NCBI RefSeq assembly: GCF_039532605.1
Contig: NZ_BAAARY010000011.1
Coordinates: 1 to 64,000 of the forward strand
Length of the DNA: 64,000 bases
From: Pilimelia columellifera
GTDB lineage: Bacteria; Actinomycetota; Actinomycetes; Mycobacteriales; Micromonosporaceae
Direction of reading: 5' to 3'
How positions within the stretch are numbered: position 1 is the stretch's first letter; each line of letters starts with the position of its first letter. The translations under genes were made by a program, and so were the position numbers. Under the pieces are notes generated by a model that saw only the letters and a program-made list of their open reading frames with translations, ran no database searches and had not been told where the DNA came from. Below, in pieces: positions 32,009-41,467 of this stretch.

Positions 32009-32286
32009 TGCTGCTCCTCTGCGTCTTGGCTTTTAGGAACCTGCTTTCTCATGCCCGGCGCGGTCATTTCCCGGTGCATGGCGTCCCCGTGGCAGTTCTC
32101 GACGGCACGGCTACCCCCCGCCCAGGGCCCAAAACGTATTGCCCGTGACCGTCCGGGCATCAGATCAGGGTCCAGCTGGGCAACCCGGGGCCACCGGTGA
32201 CGCCGCGTTATCGGATCCGCCTGGCCACGAAGCGGGGTGACGGGAGGTGTCCGATGAAGTCCGAGGCTCGACCATCGGAACCCTCT

Positions 32287-32319
32287 CATCAACTATACCC
32301 TTCGGGGGTATAGTTGATG
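32287..32319 (+). promoter_or_regulatory. CsoR-like palindromic operator
   Basis: Perfect 14-bp arms CATCAACTATACCC and GGGTATAGTTGATG flank TTCGG. The TATACCC/GGGTATA core is typical of CsoR copper-repressor sites. It lies 6 nt ahead of the AAGGAGG ribosome binding site of the DUF4396 gene, and TATAGT in the right arm could be the -10 box. Metal response is therefore likely; the repressor is not in the window. Confidence 0.65.
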
Positions 32320-32339
32320 TTGCCTAAGGAGGCCTCGTC

Positions 32340-32861
32340 ATGGATCACACCATCGATCACCAGCACACCGGCAGACGTCACGGCCACGCCTCGCACGGCG
32401 TGGCGGCGAGCGCCGGGCGCACCTCATGGGCGACGGCGGCGCAGGCGACTCTGCACTGCTTGACCGGCTGCGCGATCGGTGAGGTGCTCGGCATGGTCAT
32501 CGGAACCGCGTTGGGCTGGTCGGCGTGGCCCACCGTCGCCCTGGCTGTGGTGTTGGCGTTCGTGTTCGGCTACGCGCTGACCATGCGCGGGGTGCTGCGC
32601 GCCGGACTCGACATGCGCACCGCGTTGAAGGTGGCTTTGGCCGCGGACACCGTGTCGATCGCCGTGATGGAGATCCTGGACAACGCCGTCATGCTCGCCG
32701 TGCCGGGGGCGATGGACGCCGGCACGGGTAGCTGGGTGTTCTGGGCGTCATTGGCGTTCGCCCTGCTGGTCGCGTTCGTCCTGACTACCCCGATCAACCG
32801 GTGGCTGATCTCCCGCGGTAAGGGCCACGCCGTGGTTCACCCGTACCACCACGCCCGCTGA
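32340..32861 (+). CDS. DUF4396 membrane protein, probably metal-regulated
   Basis: The 173-aa product has a His-rich cytosolic N-terminus (MDHTIDHQHTGRRHGHASHG), then four hydrophobic helices. The first carries LHCLTGCAIGEVLGMVIGTA, the conserved DUF4396 motif with cysteines in the membrane. The end GHAVVHPYHHAR is again His-rich. His/Cys placement plus the CsoR-like operator suggests handling of copper or a similar metal. A strong AAGGAGG site supports ATG 32340. Transport has not been shown for the family. Confidence 0.75.
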   Translation: MDHTIDHQHTGRRHGHASHGVAASAGRTSWATAAQATLHCLTGCAIGEVLGMVIGTALGWSAWPTVALAVVLAFVFGYALTMRGVLRAGLDMRTALKVALAADTVSIAVMEILDNAVMLAVPGAMDAGTGSWVFWASLAFALLVAFVLTTPINRWLISRGKGHAVVHPYHHAR

Positions 32862-33072
32862 ACAGGGGCAGCGTCCCGAGCTCTGGCCCCCTCGAAGCCC
32901 GGGACGGTGCGGAGTCGGGTCAGAGGCTGGTGAACATCGTTCGCGCGTTCGGTCCCGAACTCCGCAAGGTCACATGCTGTGACGGATTACACAAATGCTT
33001 AATCGTCCTAGGAAGATTGGATCACAGCAGGGGTCCATTGCCAGACGGCGCCCCACAGGGCAGCGTGAGCGA

Positions 33073-34038
33073 ATGAAGTCGACCCGTCAGTGGTACCTCA
33101 GGTTCGCCGTCGAGGCGCAGGCCGACGGCTCGCCCACCTACAGCCGGCTGGCGCATTCCGTCGCCGACGACCCCGCCACGCTGGGCCGGCTCCTGGAGTT
33201 GCCGTCGCGGCGTCGGCAACCGAACCTGCTGTTCGGCGCCGCACGGCTGCTCGGCGCGCCGCTGGACGACGGTCCACAGTTCCTGGCATGGGTCGCCGCG
33301 CGCTGGACGTCGGCGCGCGCCGTGATGGCCGAACGCGCCACCCAGACCAATGAGCCCGGCCGGTGTGCGACGCTGCTGCCGGTGCTGACCTCGCTCCCCC
33401 AGCCGCTGGCGCTGATCGAGGTCGGCGCGTCCGCAGGCCTGTGCCTGTATCCCGACCGGTACCGGTACCGCTATGACGACATCCACGTCGTCGGCCCGGC
33501 CGACAGCCCGGTGGAGCTGGCGTGCGCGACCAATCGCGCCGCGCCGCCACCAACCACCGTGCCGACAGTCGTCTGGCGGGCCGGCCTCGACCTCAACCCG
33601 CTCGATGTCGCCTCCGACGACCACCTGCGGTGGCTCGACGCGCTGATCTGGCCCGAACACGAACACCGACGCGAACGCCTGCGGGCCGCGGCGGCCATCG
33701 CCCGGCGCGAACCGCCCCATCTCGTCCGCGGCGACCTTCTGACGGACCTCGCTGCCCTCGCGGATCTGGCGCCGGCTGACGCCACCCTCGTGGTGTTCCA
33801 CAGCGCGGTGCTGTCGTACGTGGCGGATGACCAGCGGGCCGCCTTTGTCGACACGGTGCGGGCGCTTCCCGGGCACTGGCTGTCACAGGAGGCGCCCAAC
33901 GTGCTACCCGAGGTCAGCGCAGCGGCCGGCGTCGATGACCCGCTCTGGCGACAGATGCTCCTGGCCCTGGACGGAGCGCCGTTGGCGCTGGTCGGCGGGC
34001 ATGGACAGCGCCTGGACTGGCTCAACGATGCCAGGTGA
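33073..34038 (+). CDS. DUF2332 protein
   Basis: The 321-aa protein has the DUF2332 landmarks: WYLRFAVEAQADGSPTYSRLA, LLFGAARLL, EVGASAGLCLYPDRYRYRY (a methyltransferase-like glycine loop), LVRGDLLTDLAALAD, ATLVVFHSAVLSYVADDQR and a final ALVGGHGQRLDWLN. The fold resembles SAM-dependent methyltransferases, but no activity is established. ATG 33073 was chosen because relatives start at WY.RFA; upstream codons from 32995 are poor. Monocistronic by spacing. Confidence 0.8.
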   Translation: MKSTRQWYLRFAVEAQADGSPTYSRLAHSVADDPATLGRLLELPSRRRQPNLLFGAARLLGAPLDDGPQFLAWVAARWTSARAVMAERATQTNEPGRCATLLPVLTSLPQPLALIEVGASAGLCLYPDRYRYRYDDIHVVGPADSPVELACATNRAAPPPTTVPTVVWRAGLDLNPLDVASDDHLRWLDALIWPEHEHRRERLRAAAAIARREPPHLVRGDLLTDLAALADLAPADATLVVFHSAVLSYVADDQRAAFVDTVRALPGHWLSQEAPNVLPEVSAAAGVDDPLWRQMLLALDGAPLALVGGHGQRLDWLNDAR

Positions 34039-34178
34039 TCCCACCTCGGGCCGATCATCTGGCAGGTCACCGAACGAGGCCCGCCTCGCGACAAATCCCC
34101 GGCCAGCCGCGGCCACCACGTTAGGCTGACGCCGATGTGACCGACGGCACGTCGAAACCTCACAGCAAGGAGCGAGCG

Positions 34179-34592
34179 GTGCCCTCACTTCTCAACCCGT
34201 ACATCAGCTTCGACGGCGACGCGCGCCAGGCGATGGAGCACTACCAGAGCATCTTCGGCGGGGACCTGCGGATCAACACCTTCGGCGAGTCCGGCACCGG
34301 CGAAGGGGACCTCGCGGACAAGGTGATGCACGCAATGTTGAAGACGCCCAACGGCTTCGCGCTGATGGGCGCCGACAGCCCCCCGGGAATGCCGTACCAC
34401 CCCGGCGACAACATCGCGGTGAGCCTCAGTGGGGATGACGGAGCCGAGCTTCGCGGCTACTGGGAGAAGCTCTCCGCCGACGGCGCCGTGTCAGTGCCGC
34501 TGGAAAAGCAGATGTGGGGCGACGAATTCGGCGCCTGTAAGGACAAGTTCGGCATCTCATGGATGGTCAACATCGGACAGCCGCAGGGCTAG
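34179..34592 (+). CDS. VOC-family (PhnB-like) protein
   Basis: The 137-aa glyoxalase-fold protein reads LNPYISFDGDARQAMEHYQS, FGGDLRINTFGE, DKVMHAMLKTPNGFALMGAD and ends GACKDKFGISWMVNIGQPQG. This is the PhnB/3-demethylubiquinone-9 3-methyltransferase-like subgroup, common in actinobacteria and without a defined substrate. GTG 34179 has AAGGAG at 34167-34172. Its stop is 2 nt from the end of the convergent Lrp-type regulator. Confidence 0.85.
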   Translation: MPSLLNPYISFDGDARQAMEHYQSIFGGDLRINTFGESGTGEGDLADKVMHAMLKTPNGFALMGADSPPGMPYHPGDNIAVSLSGDDGAELRGYWEKLSADGAVSVPLEKQMWGDEFGACKDKFGISWMVNIGQPQG

Positions 34593-34594
34593 GC

Positions 34595-35086
34595 TCAGGG
34601 CCGCTCGCCCGCTGGCGGGACGACGCCGGCGCCTGCGGACGGCTCACCGATCCGGGGCGAGCGCCGTTCATACGGGGTGGACAGGACGACGGTCGTACGG
34701 GTGGTGACGTTGGCGGCCGTCCGGATCTCCTGGAGGAGGCGCTCCAGGTCGGTGGGGCTGGCCACCCGCACGAGCAGCAAATAGAAGTCGTCGCCGGCCA
34801 CCGAGTAGCACGAGTCGATCTCAGGCAGGTGCGCCAGGCGTTCGGGGGCGTCGTCGGTCTGCGACGGGTCGAACGGTCGGATCGCCACGAAAGCCGTCAG
34901 GGGCAGGCCGACGGCTTCGTAGGAGACACGGGCGGCGTAGCCATTGATGACGCCCCGCTGTTCGAGCCGGCGTACCCGCTGGTGGACGGCGGACACCGAC
35001 AAACCGACCTTCTCGGCGAGGTCGGTGAACGATATTCGCCCGTCGCCGGCGAGCGCCGCGACGATGGCCCGGTCTGTCTCCTCCAC
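34595..35086 (-). CDS. Lrp/AsnC-family regulator
   Basis: The 163-aa product has an N-terminal winged HTH, DRAIVAALAGDGRISFTDLAE and LSVSAVHQRVRRLEQRGVI, then a RAM-type effector domain (VGLPLTAFVAIRP ... CYSVAGDDFYLLLVRVASPT). Lrp-type proteins bind amino acids and form octamers. It appears leaderless: TAGCTT at 35099-35094 lies 7 nt before GTG 35086. It is the nearest amino-acid-type regulator to the lysine genes, though 5 kb from kamA; a link is speculative. Confidence 0.9.
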   Translation of the reverse strand: MEETDRAIVAALAGDGRISFTDLAEKVGLSVSAVHQRVRRLEQRGVINGYAARVSYEAVGLPLTAFVAIRPFDPSQTDDAPERLAHLPEIDSCYSVAGDDFYLLLVRVASPTDLERLLQEIRTAANVTTRTTVVLSTPYERRSPRIGEPSAGAGVVPPAGERP

Positions 35087-35142
35087 GGAGGAGAAGCTAC
35101 ACCTTTGCGGCGCGGGCGGCCGGACCGCCGTTCGCTGCGGCG

Positions 35143-36282
35143 TCAGGCGCGGGTCAGGTGGCGGGAGATGACCAGGCGCTGGATCTGGTTGGTGCCCTCG
35201 ACGATCTGCAATACCTTCGCCTCGCGCAGGTACCGCTCCACCGGGTGGTCGGCGACGTAGCCGTACCCGCCGAGGACCTGTACCGCGTCGGTGGTGACCT
35301 TCATGGCGGCGTCGGTGGCGAACAGCTTGGCCTTGGCGGCCTCCGCCGAGTAGGGGCGGCCGGCGTCGCGGAGCCTGGCGGCGGCCAGGGTGAGGGCGCG
35401 GGCGGCCGAGACCTGGGTGGCCATGTCGGCGAGCATGAATCCCAGGCCCTGGAAGGTGGCGATCGGTTTGCCGAACTGCTGGCGTTCCTTGGCGTAGTCG
35501 ACGGCGTAGTCGACGGCGGCCTGGGCCAGGCCGACGGCGCAGGCCGCGATGCCGAGCCGGCCGGAGTCCAACGCCGTCATCGCGATCTTGAAACCGATGC
35601 CTTCGCCGCCGACGACCCGGCCGGCCGGCACCCGGGCGCCGTCGAAGACGATCTGGGAGACCGGGGAGGCGTTGAGGCCCATGGTCCGCTCAGGCTTGAG
35701 CGGGGTGATGCCGGCGGCCGGGACATCGGCCAGCAGGCAGGAGATGCCGTCGGGGCCGGGGCCGCCGGTGCGGCAGAAGATGTTGTAGAAGTCCGCCGAA
35801 TGGGCGTGGGTGATCCACGCCTTGGCGCCGGAGACCAGGTAGTCGTCGCCGTCGCGGACGGCTTTGGTGGTGAGCGCGGCGGCGTCGGAGCCGCCCTGCG
35901 GCTCGGACAGGCAGTAGGCGCCGAGCAGCTCGCCGCCGAGCATCTCGGGCAGCCGCTCACGCAGCGCGTCGTCGCCGTAGGCGGCGACCGGGTAGCAGGC
36001 CAGGGTGTGCACGCTGACCGCCTCGGCGACCGTCAGCCACCGGGACGCCAGGATCTCCAACACCTGTAGGTAGACCTCGTACGGCTGCCCGGCGCCGCCG
36101 ACCTCCTCCGGGTACGGCAGGCCCAGCAGGCCGGCGCGGCCCAGAGTGCGCAGCGCCGCGCGGGGGAACTCGGCGCGGGCCTCGAAGTCGGCCGCCCGGG
36201 GGGCCAGCTCCTTGTCGGCCAGCTCGGTGACCAGATCAAGCAGGTCACGGGCGTCGTCGGTGGGGAGGATGCGTTCGATCAC
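35143..36282 (-). CDS. Acyl-CoA dehydrogenase
   Basis: The 379-aa flavoprotein has the family signatures YCLSEPQGGSDAAALTTKA (FAD/substrate) and QVLGGYGYVADHPVERYLRE, with the catalytic Glu in LQIVEGTNQIQ. Similar length and the IARQV-like AQAAVDYAVDYAKERQQFG segment place it among short/branched-chain enzymes. It could act downstream of crotonyl-CoA metabolism, but no etf genes are nearby. It appears leaderless: TAGGGT ends 6 nt before GTG 36282. Confidence 0.92.
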   Translation of the reverse strand: MIERILPTDDARDLLDLVTELADKELAPRAADFEARAEFPRAALRTLGRAGLLGLPYPEEVGGAGQPYEVYLQVLEILASRWLTVAEAVSVHTLACYPVAAYGDDALRERLPEMLGGELLGAYCLSEPQGGSDAAALTTKAVRDGDDYLVSGAKAWITHAHSADFYNIFCRTGGPGPDGISCLLADVPAAGITPLKPERTMGLNASPVSQIVFDGARVPAGRVVGGEGIGFKIAMTALDSGRLGIAACAVGLAQAAVDYAVDYAKERQQFGKPIATFQGLGFMLADMATQVSAARALTLAAARLRDAGRPYSAEAAKAKLFATDAAMKVTTDAVQVLGGYGYVADHPVERYLREAKVLQIVEGTNQIQRLVISRHLTRA

Positions 36283-36350
36283 CCGGTCACCCTAACGGGC
36301 ACGCCGCGACGACCGCCACGGTGGAGGGCGGCCGTCGCTAAGGTGACCGG

Positions 36351-36977
36351 ATGCCCCGTCGTGTCACTCCCCCGGTTCTCGCCGCCGTCGTCGCCCTGGC
36401 TCTGCTGGTGTCGGGAGTCGCGCCGCACGACCGGCTCACGTGGTTGCTGGAAACCATCTGGGTGATGGTCGGGCTGGCGCTCGCGCTGACGACCTGGAAA
36501 CGGTTCCCGCTGACGACTCTGCTGTGCGTGCTGCTGGCCGTCCACGCGCTCGTTCTCATCGTCGGCGGGCACTACACCTACGCCCGGACGCCGGTGGGCG
36601 AGTGGCTCCGGGACGCGTTCGCGTTGTCGCGCAACCCGTATGACCGGATCGGCCACCTGGCCCAGGGCTTCGTGCCGGCGATCCTGGTCCGGGAGCTGCT
36701 GACGCGGACGTCGCCACTGCGCGGCAGCCGGTGGCTGGCGCCGCTGACCGTCTGCGCCTGCCTGGCGTTCTCGGCGTTCTTCGAGATGATCGAGTGGTGG
36801 AGCGCTGTCATCGGCGGCGCCGCGGCCGATGACTTCCTCGGTAGCCAGGGCGATATCTGGGACGCGCAGTGGGACATGTTGCTGGCCCTGGTCGGGGCGA
36901 TCGCCGCGCTGTTGCTGTTGAGTCGCTGGCACGACCGGCAGCTGGCCCGCCTGGCTCCAGCCCCGCCGACACGTTGA
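36351..36977 (+). CDS. DUF2238 (YjdF-like) membrane protein
   Basis: The 208-aa product has about six hydrophobic helices. DUF2238 markers are present: GGHYTYARTPVGEW, NPYDRIGHLAQGFVPAILVRELL, SAFFEMIEWWSAVIGG and DFLGSQGDIWDAQWDML. Conserved His/Glu/Asp in membrane segments suggest a metal or proton role, but function is unknown. It appears leaderless: TAAGGT ends 6 nt before the ATG. It is divergent from the acyl-CoA dehydrogenase, with both -10 boxes in a 68-bp gap. Confidence 0.88.
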   Translation: MPRRVTPPVLAAVVALALLVSGVAPHDRLTWLLETIWVMVGLALALTTWKRFPLTTLLCVLLAVHALVLIVGGHYTYARTPVGEWLRDAFALSRNPYDRIGHLAQGFVPAILVRELLTRTSPLRGSRWLAPLTVCACLAFSAFFEMIEWWSAVIGGAAADDFLGSQGDIWDAQWDMLLALVGAIAALLLLSRWHDRQLARLAPAPPTR

Positions 36978-37006
36978 GGCGGTCGCTGACGGGTAATCGG
37001 TCGACG

Positions 37007-37440
37007 ATGAGCGGCGCCACGCCGGGAGCGGCCCGGCCGGTGGGTCGGGCCGAGGTGTTGTGCCAACTCGGGCACGGGCTGCGCCGACACGTGGTTCGCC
37101 GCCGTCTACGGCGAGCCCGGCATCGGCACGAGCTACGTGCTCGACGCCGTAGCGGAGCAGGCGGCCGACAGCGGAGTCACCGTGGCCGCGGGACCGGCGT
37201 CGGAGTACGAGCGGGCCACGCGCCACGACGCCGCCGCCCGAAACGCACCGGTTCGGCTGGCGCCGGGCCGTGCGCTCGCTGCTCGCGGCGCGGGCCGACG
37301 CCAGCGAGGGAGGGTTGCTTGTCGTGTCGTGTTGGACGACGTGCGCTGGGCTGACGCGGGCTCGCTGGAGCTGCTGGACCATGTGTTAAGGCACCCGCTC
37401 GCGGCTGACGGGCTGGAGAGGACAGCAGCGGACAACGCCG
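37007..37440 (+). pseudogene. Relic of a LuxR/AAA-type regulator
   Basis: The sequence opens MSGATPGAARPVGRAEVL (typical 'LVGR' start of LAL regulators), changes frame, then reads VYGEPGIGTSYVLDAVAEQA (a Walker A in which Lys is replaced by Thr). A Walker B-like VVLDDVRWADAGSLELLDHV follows before trailing off. About 700 C-terminal residues, including any LuxR HTH, are absent. It is a dead remnant between two intact genes. Confidence 0.65.
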
Positions 37441-37608
37441 CCGCCAGTACAGGTCGAAGCAGCATCACGGGAGCCTCCAGGCAGTTGAGTCCGATAGGTG
37501 GGACCGGTCGACGGCGTCGAGGAAACGCCGCGGCGGCCCGCACAGACTCACCCGGCGACCGCCCCGCCAGCATCAGGGAAATGCCTGGGCCCGGCTAGGC
37601 TCGCCGTC

Positions 37609-38544
37609 GTGGAACCCACCGCCGCGCTGCTGGCCGTCGACGCGCCGAGCCTGTACTTCCGGGCCTACTTCGGCATCCCCGAAGCCGCCGCGCTGGCCCC
37701 CGACGGCGCCCCGGTCAACGCCGTGCGCGGCTTCCTCGACATGCTCGCCACCCTGGTGCGGACCAGACGGCCCGACCGGCTGGTCTGCGCCATGGACGCC
37801 GACTGGCGGCCGGCGTTCCGGGTGGCCCTGATCCCCTCGTACAAGGCACACCGGGTTGCCGACGGCGACGCTGAGCAGGTCCCCGACACGCTCAGCCCAC
37901 AGGTGCCGATCATCGAACAGGCGCTGGCCGCGATCGGCGTCCCGGTCGTCGGCGTCGCCGGTTTCGAAGCCGACGACGTGCTGGGCACACTGGCCACCGG
38001 GCAACCCGGCCCGGTGGAGGTCGTCTCCGGCGACCGGGACCTGTTCCAACTGGTCGACGACGCCCGGCCGGTGCGGCTGCTCTACTGCGGCCGGGGCGTG
38101 GCCAAGCTGGAGGTGTACGACGAGGCCGCCGTCCACGCCCGGTACGGGGTGCCCGCGGGCGCCTACGCCGACTTCGCCGCGCTACGCGGCGACCCCAGCG
38201 ACGGGCTGCCCGGAGTCGCCGGCGTGGGTGAGAAGACCGCCGCCCGACTCATCGACCGCTACGGCAGCGTCGCCGGCATCATCGACGCCCTGGCCGACCC
38301 GGCGTCGGCGTTCGCCCCCGGCCTGCGCGCCAGGCTGCTGGCCGCCGGCGACTACCTCACGGTGGCCACCCGGGTCACCCAGGTGGCGTGCGACGTGCCG
38401 TTACCGGCGTTTGCGCCCCGGCTGCCCGCCGCGCCCGTCGACCAGCAGGGTCTGCTGGCGCTGGCCGAACGCTGGAACCTGGCCGGCCCGTGCCGACGCC
38501 TCGTCGACGCGCTCGCCGACGCCGCGCCGCCCACCGACCGCTGA
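37609..38544 (+). CDS. 5'-3' exonuclease (FEN/Pol I N-domain family)
   Basis: The 311-aa protein has the metal-binding acidic motifs LLAVDAPSLYFRAYFG, VCAMDADWRPAFR, GFEADDVLGTLA and VVSGDRDLFQLVDD, then the helix-hairpin-helix GLPGVAGVGEKTAARLI. It removes 5' flaps or RNA primers in a way similar to the PolA N-domain but stands alone. GTG 37609 was selected because TAGGCT lies 7 nt upstream (leaderless); the frame upstream to 37498 falls in the relic. Confidence 0.9.
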   Translation: MEPTAALLAVDAPSLYFRAYFGIPEAAALAPDGAPVNAVRGFLDMLATLVRTRRPDRLVCAMDADWRPAFRVALIPSYKAHRVADGDAEQVPDTLSPQVPIIEQALAAIGVPVVGVAGFEADDVLGTLATGQPGPVEVVSGDRDLFQLVDDARPVRLLYCGRGVAKLEVYDEAAVHARYGVPAGAYADFAALRGDPSDGLPGVAGVGEKTAARLIDRYGSVAGIIDALADPASAFAPGLRARLLAAGDYLTVATRVTQVACDVPLPAFAPRLPAAPVDQQGLLALAERWNLAGPCRRLVDALADAAPPTDR

Positions 38545-38564
38545 CCGCTGACCGCCGGCCGATG

Positions 38565-41378
38565 TCAGGCCATCGACGTGTAGGCGAGCACGCCACGCTT
38601 GACCGCGGTCATCGCCTCCCGGGCCGTGGCGCGCAGCGCGCTCGACGCCCCGGCGGCCTCGGCCAGCTGTCCGAGCAGGTCCATCACCTGCCGGGCCCAG
38701 CGGACGAAGTCGCCGGCCGGCATCTCCCCGTCCCCATGGCTGGCCAGGACCGGCGCGAGCGCCTCGCCGCGCGCCCACCGGTACATCGGCCAGACGAAGC
38801 CCAGGTCCGGCTCCCGGGTCAGGTCCAGGCCGCGGGCAGCCTCGGCGGACTCCAGCCCGCCCCACCGGCGCAGCGTCTCGTCGATGGCGTCGGCGACCGG
38901 GCCGCGCGGCAACGAGACCCGGTCGTCGCCCTCGCGGCGGGCCTCGTACACGAGCACTGAGACGGCGGCGGCCAGCTCCGCCGGGCTCAGACCGTCCCAG
39001 ACGCCGGCCCGCAGGCACTCGGCGGCCAGCAGGTCGGCCTCGGTCCAGATCCGCGACAGCATCCGGCCGGCGTCGGTGACCTCGCCGTCGGCGGACAGGT
39101 AGCCGCGGTCCGACAGCAGGCCGCAGACCTGGTCGAAGGTGCGGGCCAGCGAGTTGGCGCGGGTGGCGACCTTCGACCTGAGCGCCTCGGTGTCACGCAT
39201 CAGCCGGTGCCGGCGTTCGGCCCACCGCGCGTGCTCCTCCCGGTCGGCGCAGGCGTGGCACGGGTGGGCCCGCATGAGGGCCCGTAGAGCCAGGATCTGC
39301 TCATCCTCGCCGGTGGGACGCGAGCGCCCGCCCCGGCGGCCGGTGCGGCGGGGGGCGTCGACCGCGCGCAGCATCGCGGCCAGGTCCCGGCGGGCGGCCG
39401 GGGCCCGGTGATTGAAGTGCCGGGGGACGCGCACCCGGTCCAGGGCCTGCACCGGCGTGGGGAAGTCGGCGACCGACAGCCGGCCCGCCCACCGGTCCTC
39501 GGTGAGCACCAGCGGGCGCGGCTCGCCGAACGCGACGGCGCCTGGGTCCAGGACGATCGCCAGACCGGCGCGGCGCCCCGACGGCACCTGGATGACGTCG
39601 CCGGCACGTAGTTTCGTCAACGACTGGACGGCCGCGACGCGCCGCAGTTGGGCCGAGTCACGCGCCAGCTCCCGTTCCCGGTCGGCGATCGCCACCCGGA
39701 GAGCGAAGTACTCGGCGAAATCGCCGTGGTGGCAGCGCAGCTCCGACTCGTAGGCGTCCATGGTGTCGGTGTTGCGCTGCACCTGGCGGGCGATGCCCAC
39801 CACCGAGCGGTCGGCCTGGAACTGGGCGAACGAGGACTCCAGCAGCTCACGGGCGCGGAAGGCGCCGACGCTGGCGACGAGGTTGACCGCCATGTTGTAG
39901 GACGGTCGGAAACTGGAGCGCAGCGGGTAGGTTCGGGTGGACGCGAGGCCGGCGACGTGCCGCGGGTCGACCTCCGGCCCCCACAGCACCACGGCGTGGC
40001 CCTCGATGTCGATGCCGCGACGGCCGGCGCGTCCGGTGAGCTGGGTGTACTCCCCCGGGGTCAGCTCGACGTGGGCCTCGCCGTTGAACTTGACCAACCG
40101 CTCCAACACCACGCAACGGGCTGGCATGTTGATGCCCAGCGCCAGCGTCTCGGTGGCGAAGACCGCCTTGACCAGGCCCTTGACGAACAGCTCCTCGACA
40201 ATCTCCTTGAAGGCCGGGAGCATGCCCGCGTGGTGGGCGGCCAGACCCCGCTCAAGGGCGTCCAGCCAGTCCCAGTAGCCCAGCGCGGCCAGGTCCTCGT
40301 GCGGGATCGCCGCGGCGCCGCGCTCGACGATCCGGCGCACCTCGGCCCGTTCGGTGGGGCTGGTGAGTCGGACCCCGGAGGTGAGGCACTGTTGGACGGC
40401 CGCGTCGCAACCGGCCCGGCTGAAGATGAAGAAGATCGCCGGCAGCAGCTCCTCGCGTTCCAACCGGTCGATGACGTCGGGTCTGGGCTGGGGGAGCCAG
40501 CGGCGCGGACGCCCGGGACGGCCGCGGGCCGGAGTCAGCTCCACCCGGCGCAGCATCTCCCGGGTGTGACGCAGCAGCTCGGGGTGCACGTCGTGTTTCC
40601 GGGCGGCGTCCGAGTCGTGGAACAGGTCGAACATCCGCCGCCCGACAAGCATGTGCTGCCACAACGGCACCGGCCGGTGCTCCGAGACCACGACCTCGGT
40701 CTCGCCGCGCACCGTGACCAGCCACTGGGCGAACTCCTCGGCGTTGGAGACCGTCGCCGACAACGACACCAGCGTCACCGACTCCGGCAAGTGGATGATC
40801 ACTTCTTCCCAGACGGCGCCGCGCAGCCGGTCCGCCAGGTAGTGCACCTCGTCCATGACCACGTACGACAGACCCGTCAGCGTCGACGAGCCGGCGTAGA
40901 GCATGTTGCGCAGCACCTCGGTCGTCATCACCACGACCGGGGCGTCGCCGTTGATGGCGTTGTCGCCGGTGAGCAGGCCGACCTTGTCAGCGCCGTGCCT
41001 GGCGACCAGGTCGTGGTACTTCTGGTTCGACAGGGCCTTGATCGGCGTGGTGTAGAAGCATTTGCGTCCCTGGCGCAGCGCCAGATGAACCGCGAACTCG
41101 CCGACGACGGTCTTGCCGGCGCCGGTGGGCGCGCACACGAGCACACCGCTGCCGCCCTCCAACGCCTCGCACGCCGCGCGTTGGAAATCGTCGAGGTCGA
41201 ATCCGACCTGGGGCACGAAGTCGGCGAGCGCCGGTAGCCGCGCGGCCTCGGCCGCCCGACGACGCGCCGCCGCGTGACGCTCCGCTGGCGAAGCCTCGAC
41301 CAGCTCGTCCGGATGCGGGTCGCCCGAGGGGCCAGGCTCGTCGATCGCGGTGGGGCGCGGATCCTCGGGGGTGGCCAT
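38565..41378 (-). CDS. helY: Ski2/Mtr4-like DEAD/DEAH helicase HelY
   Basis: The 937-aa SF2 helicase has Walker A VLVCAPTGAGKTVVGEFA, DEVHYLADRLRGAVWEE (motif II), LVSLSATVSNAEEFAQWL (motif III), IFFIFSRAGCD, a long insert (TPARGRPGRPRR) and GEYTQLTGRAGRRGIDIEGH (motif VI), then a DSHCT-like C-terminal domain. It probably remodels RNA with exonucleases. The tatA-tatC-helY neighbourhood is conserved in actinobacteria. It appears leaderless (TACGCT 7 nt before ATG 41378). Confidence 0.93.
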   Translation of the reverse strand: MATPEDPRPTAIDEPGPSGDPHPDELVEASPAERHAAARRRAAEAARLPALADFVPQVGFDLDDFQRAACEALEGGSGVLVCAPTGAGKTVVGEFAVHLALRQGRKCFYTTPIKALSNQKYHDLVARHGADKVGLLTGDNAINGDAPVVVMTTEVLRNMLYAGSSTLTGLSYVVMDEVHYLADRLRGAVWEEVIIHLPESVTLVSLSATVSNAEEFAQWLVTVRGETEVVVSEHRPVPLWQHMLVGRRMFDLFHDSDAARKHDVHPELLRHTREMLRRVELTPARGRPGRPRRWLPQPRPDVIDRLEREELLPAIFFIFSRAGCDAAVQQCLTSGVRLTSPTERAEVRRIVERGAAAIPHEDLAALGYWDWLDALERGLAAHHAGMLPAFKEIVEELFVKGLVKAVFATETLALGINMPARCVVLERLVKFNGEAHVELTPGEYTQLTGRAGRRGIDIEGHAVVLWGPEVDPRHVAGLASTRTYPLRSSFRPSYNMAVNLVASVGAFRARELLESSFAQFQADRSVVGIARQVQRNTDTMDAYESELRCHHGDFAEYFALRVAIADRERELARDSAQLRRVAAVQSLTKLRAGDVIQVPSGRRAGLAIVLDPGAVAFGEPRPLVLTEDRWAGRLSVADFPTPVQALDRVRVPRHFNHRAPAARRDLAAMLRAVDAPRRTGRRGGRSRPTGEDEQILALRALMRAHPCHACADREEHARWAERRHRLMRDTEALRSKVATRANSLARTFDQVCGLLSDRGYLSADGEVTDAGRMLSRIWTEADLLAAECLRAGVWDGLSPAELAAAVSVLVYEARREGDDRVSLPRGPVADAIDETLRRWGGLESAEAARGLDLTREPDLGFVWPMYRWARGEALAPVLASHGDGEMPAGDFVRWARQVMDLLGQLAEAAGASSALRATAREAMTAVKRGVLAYTSMA

Positions 41379-41467
41379 GCCGGCCAGCGTAGTGCGTTGA
41401 CGCGCCCGGTTCCTACCGGCTATTGATCATGTTTTGGTTCCTGCCCGGAGTCGGTAGGGTGCGGTAC

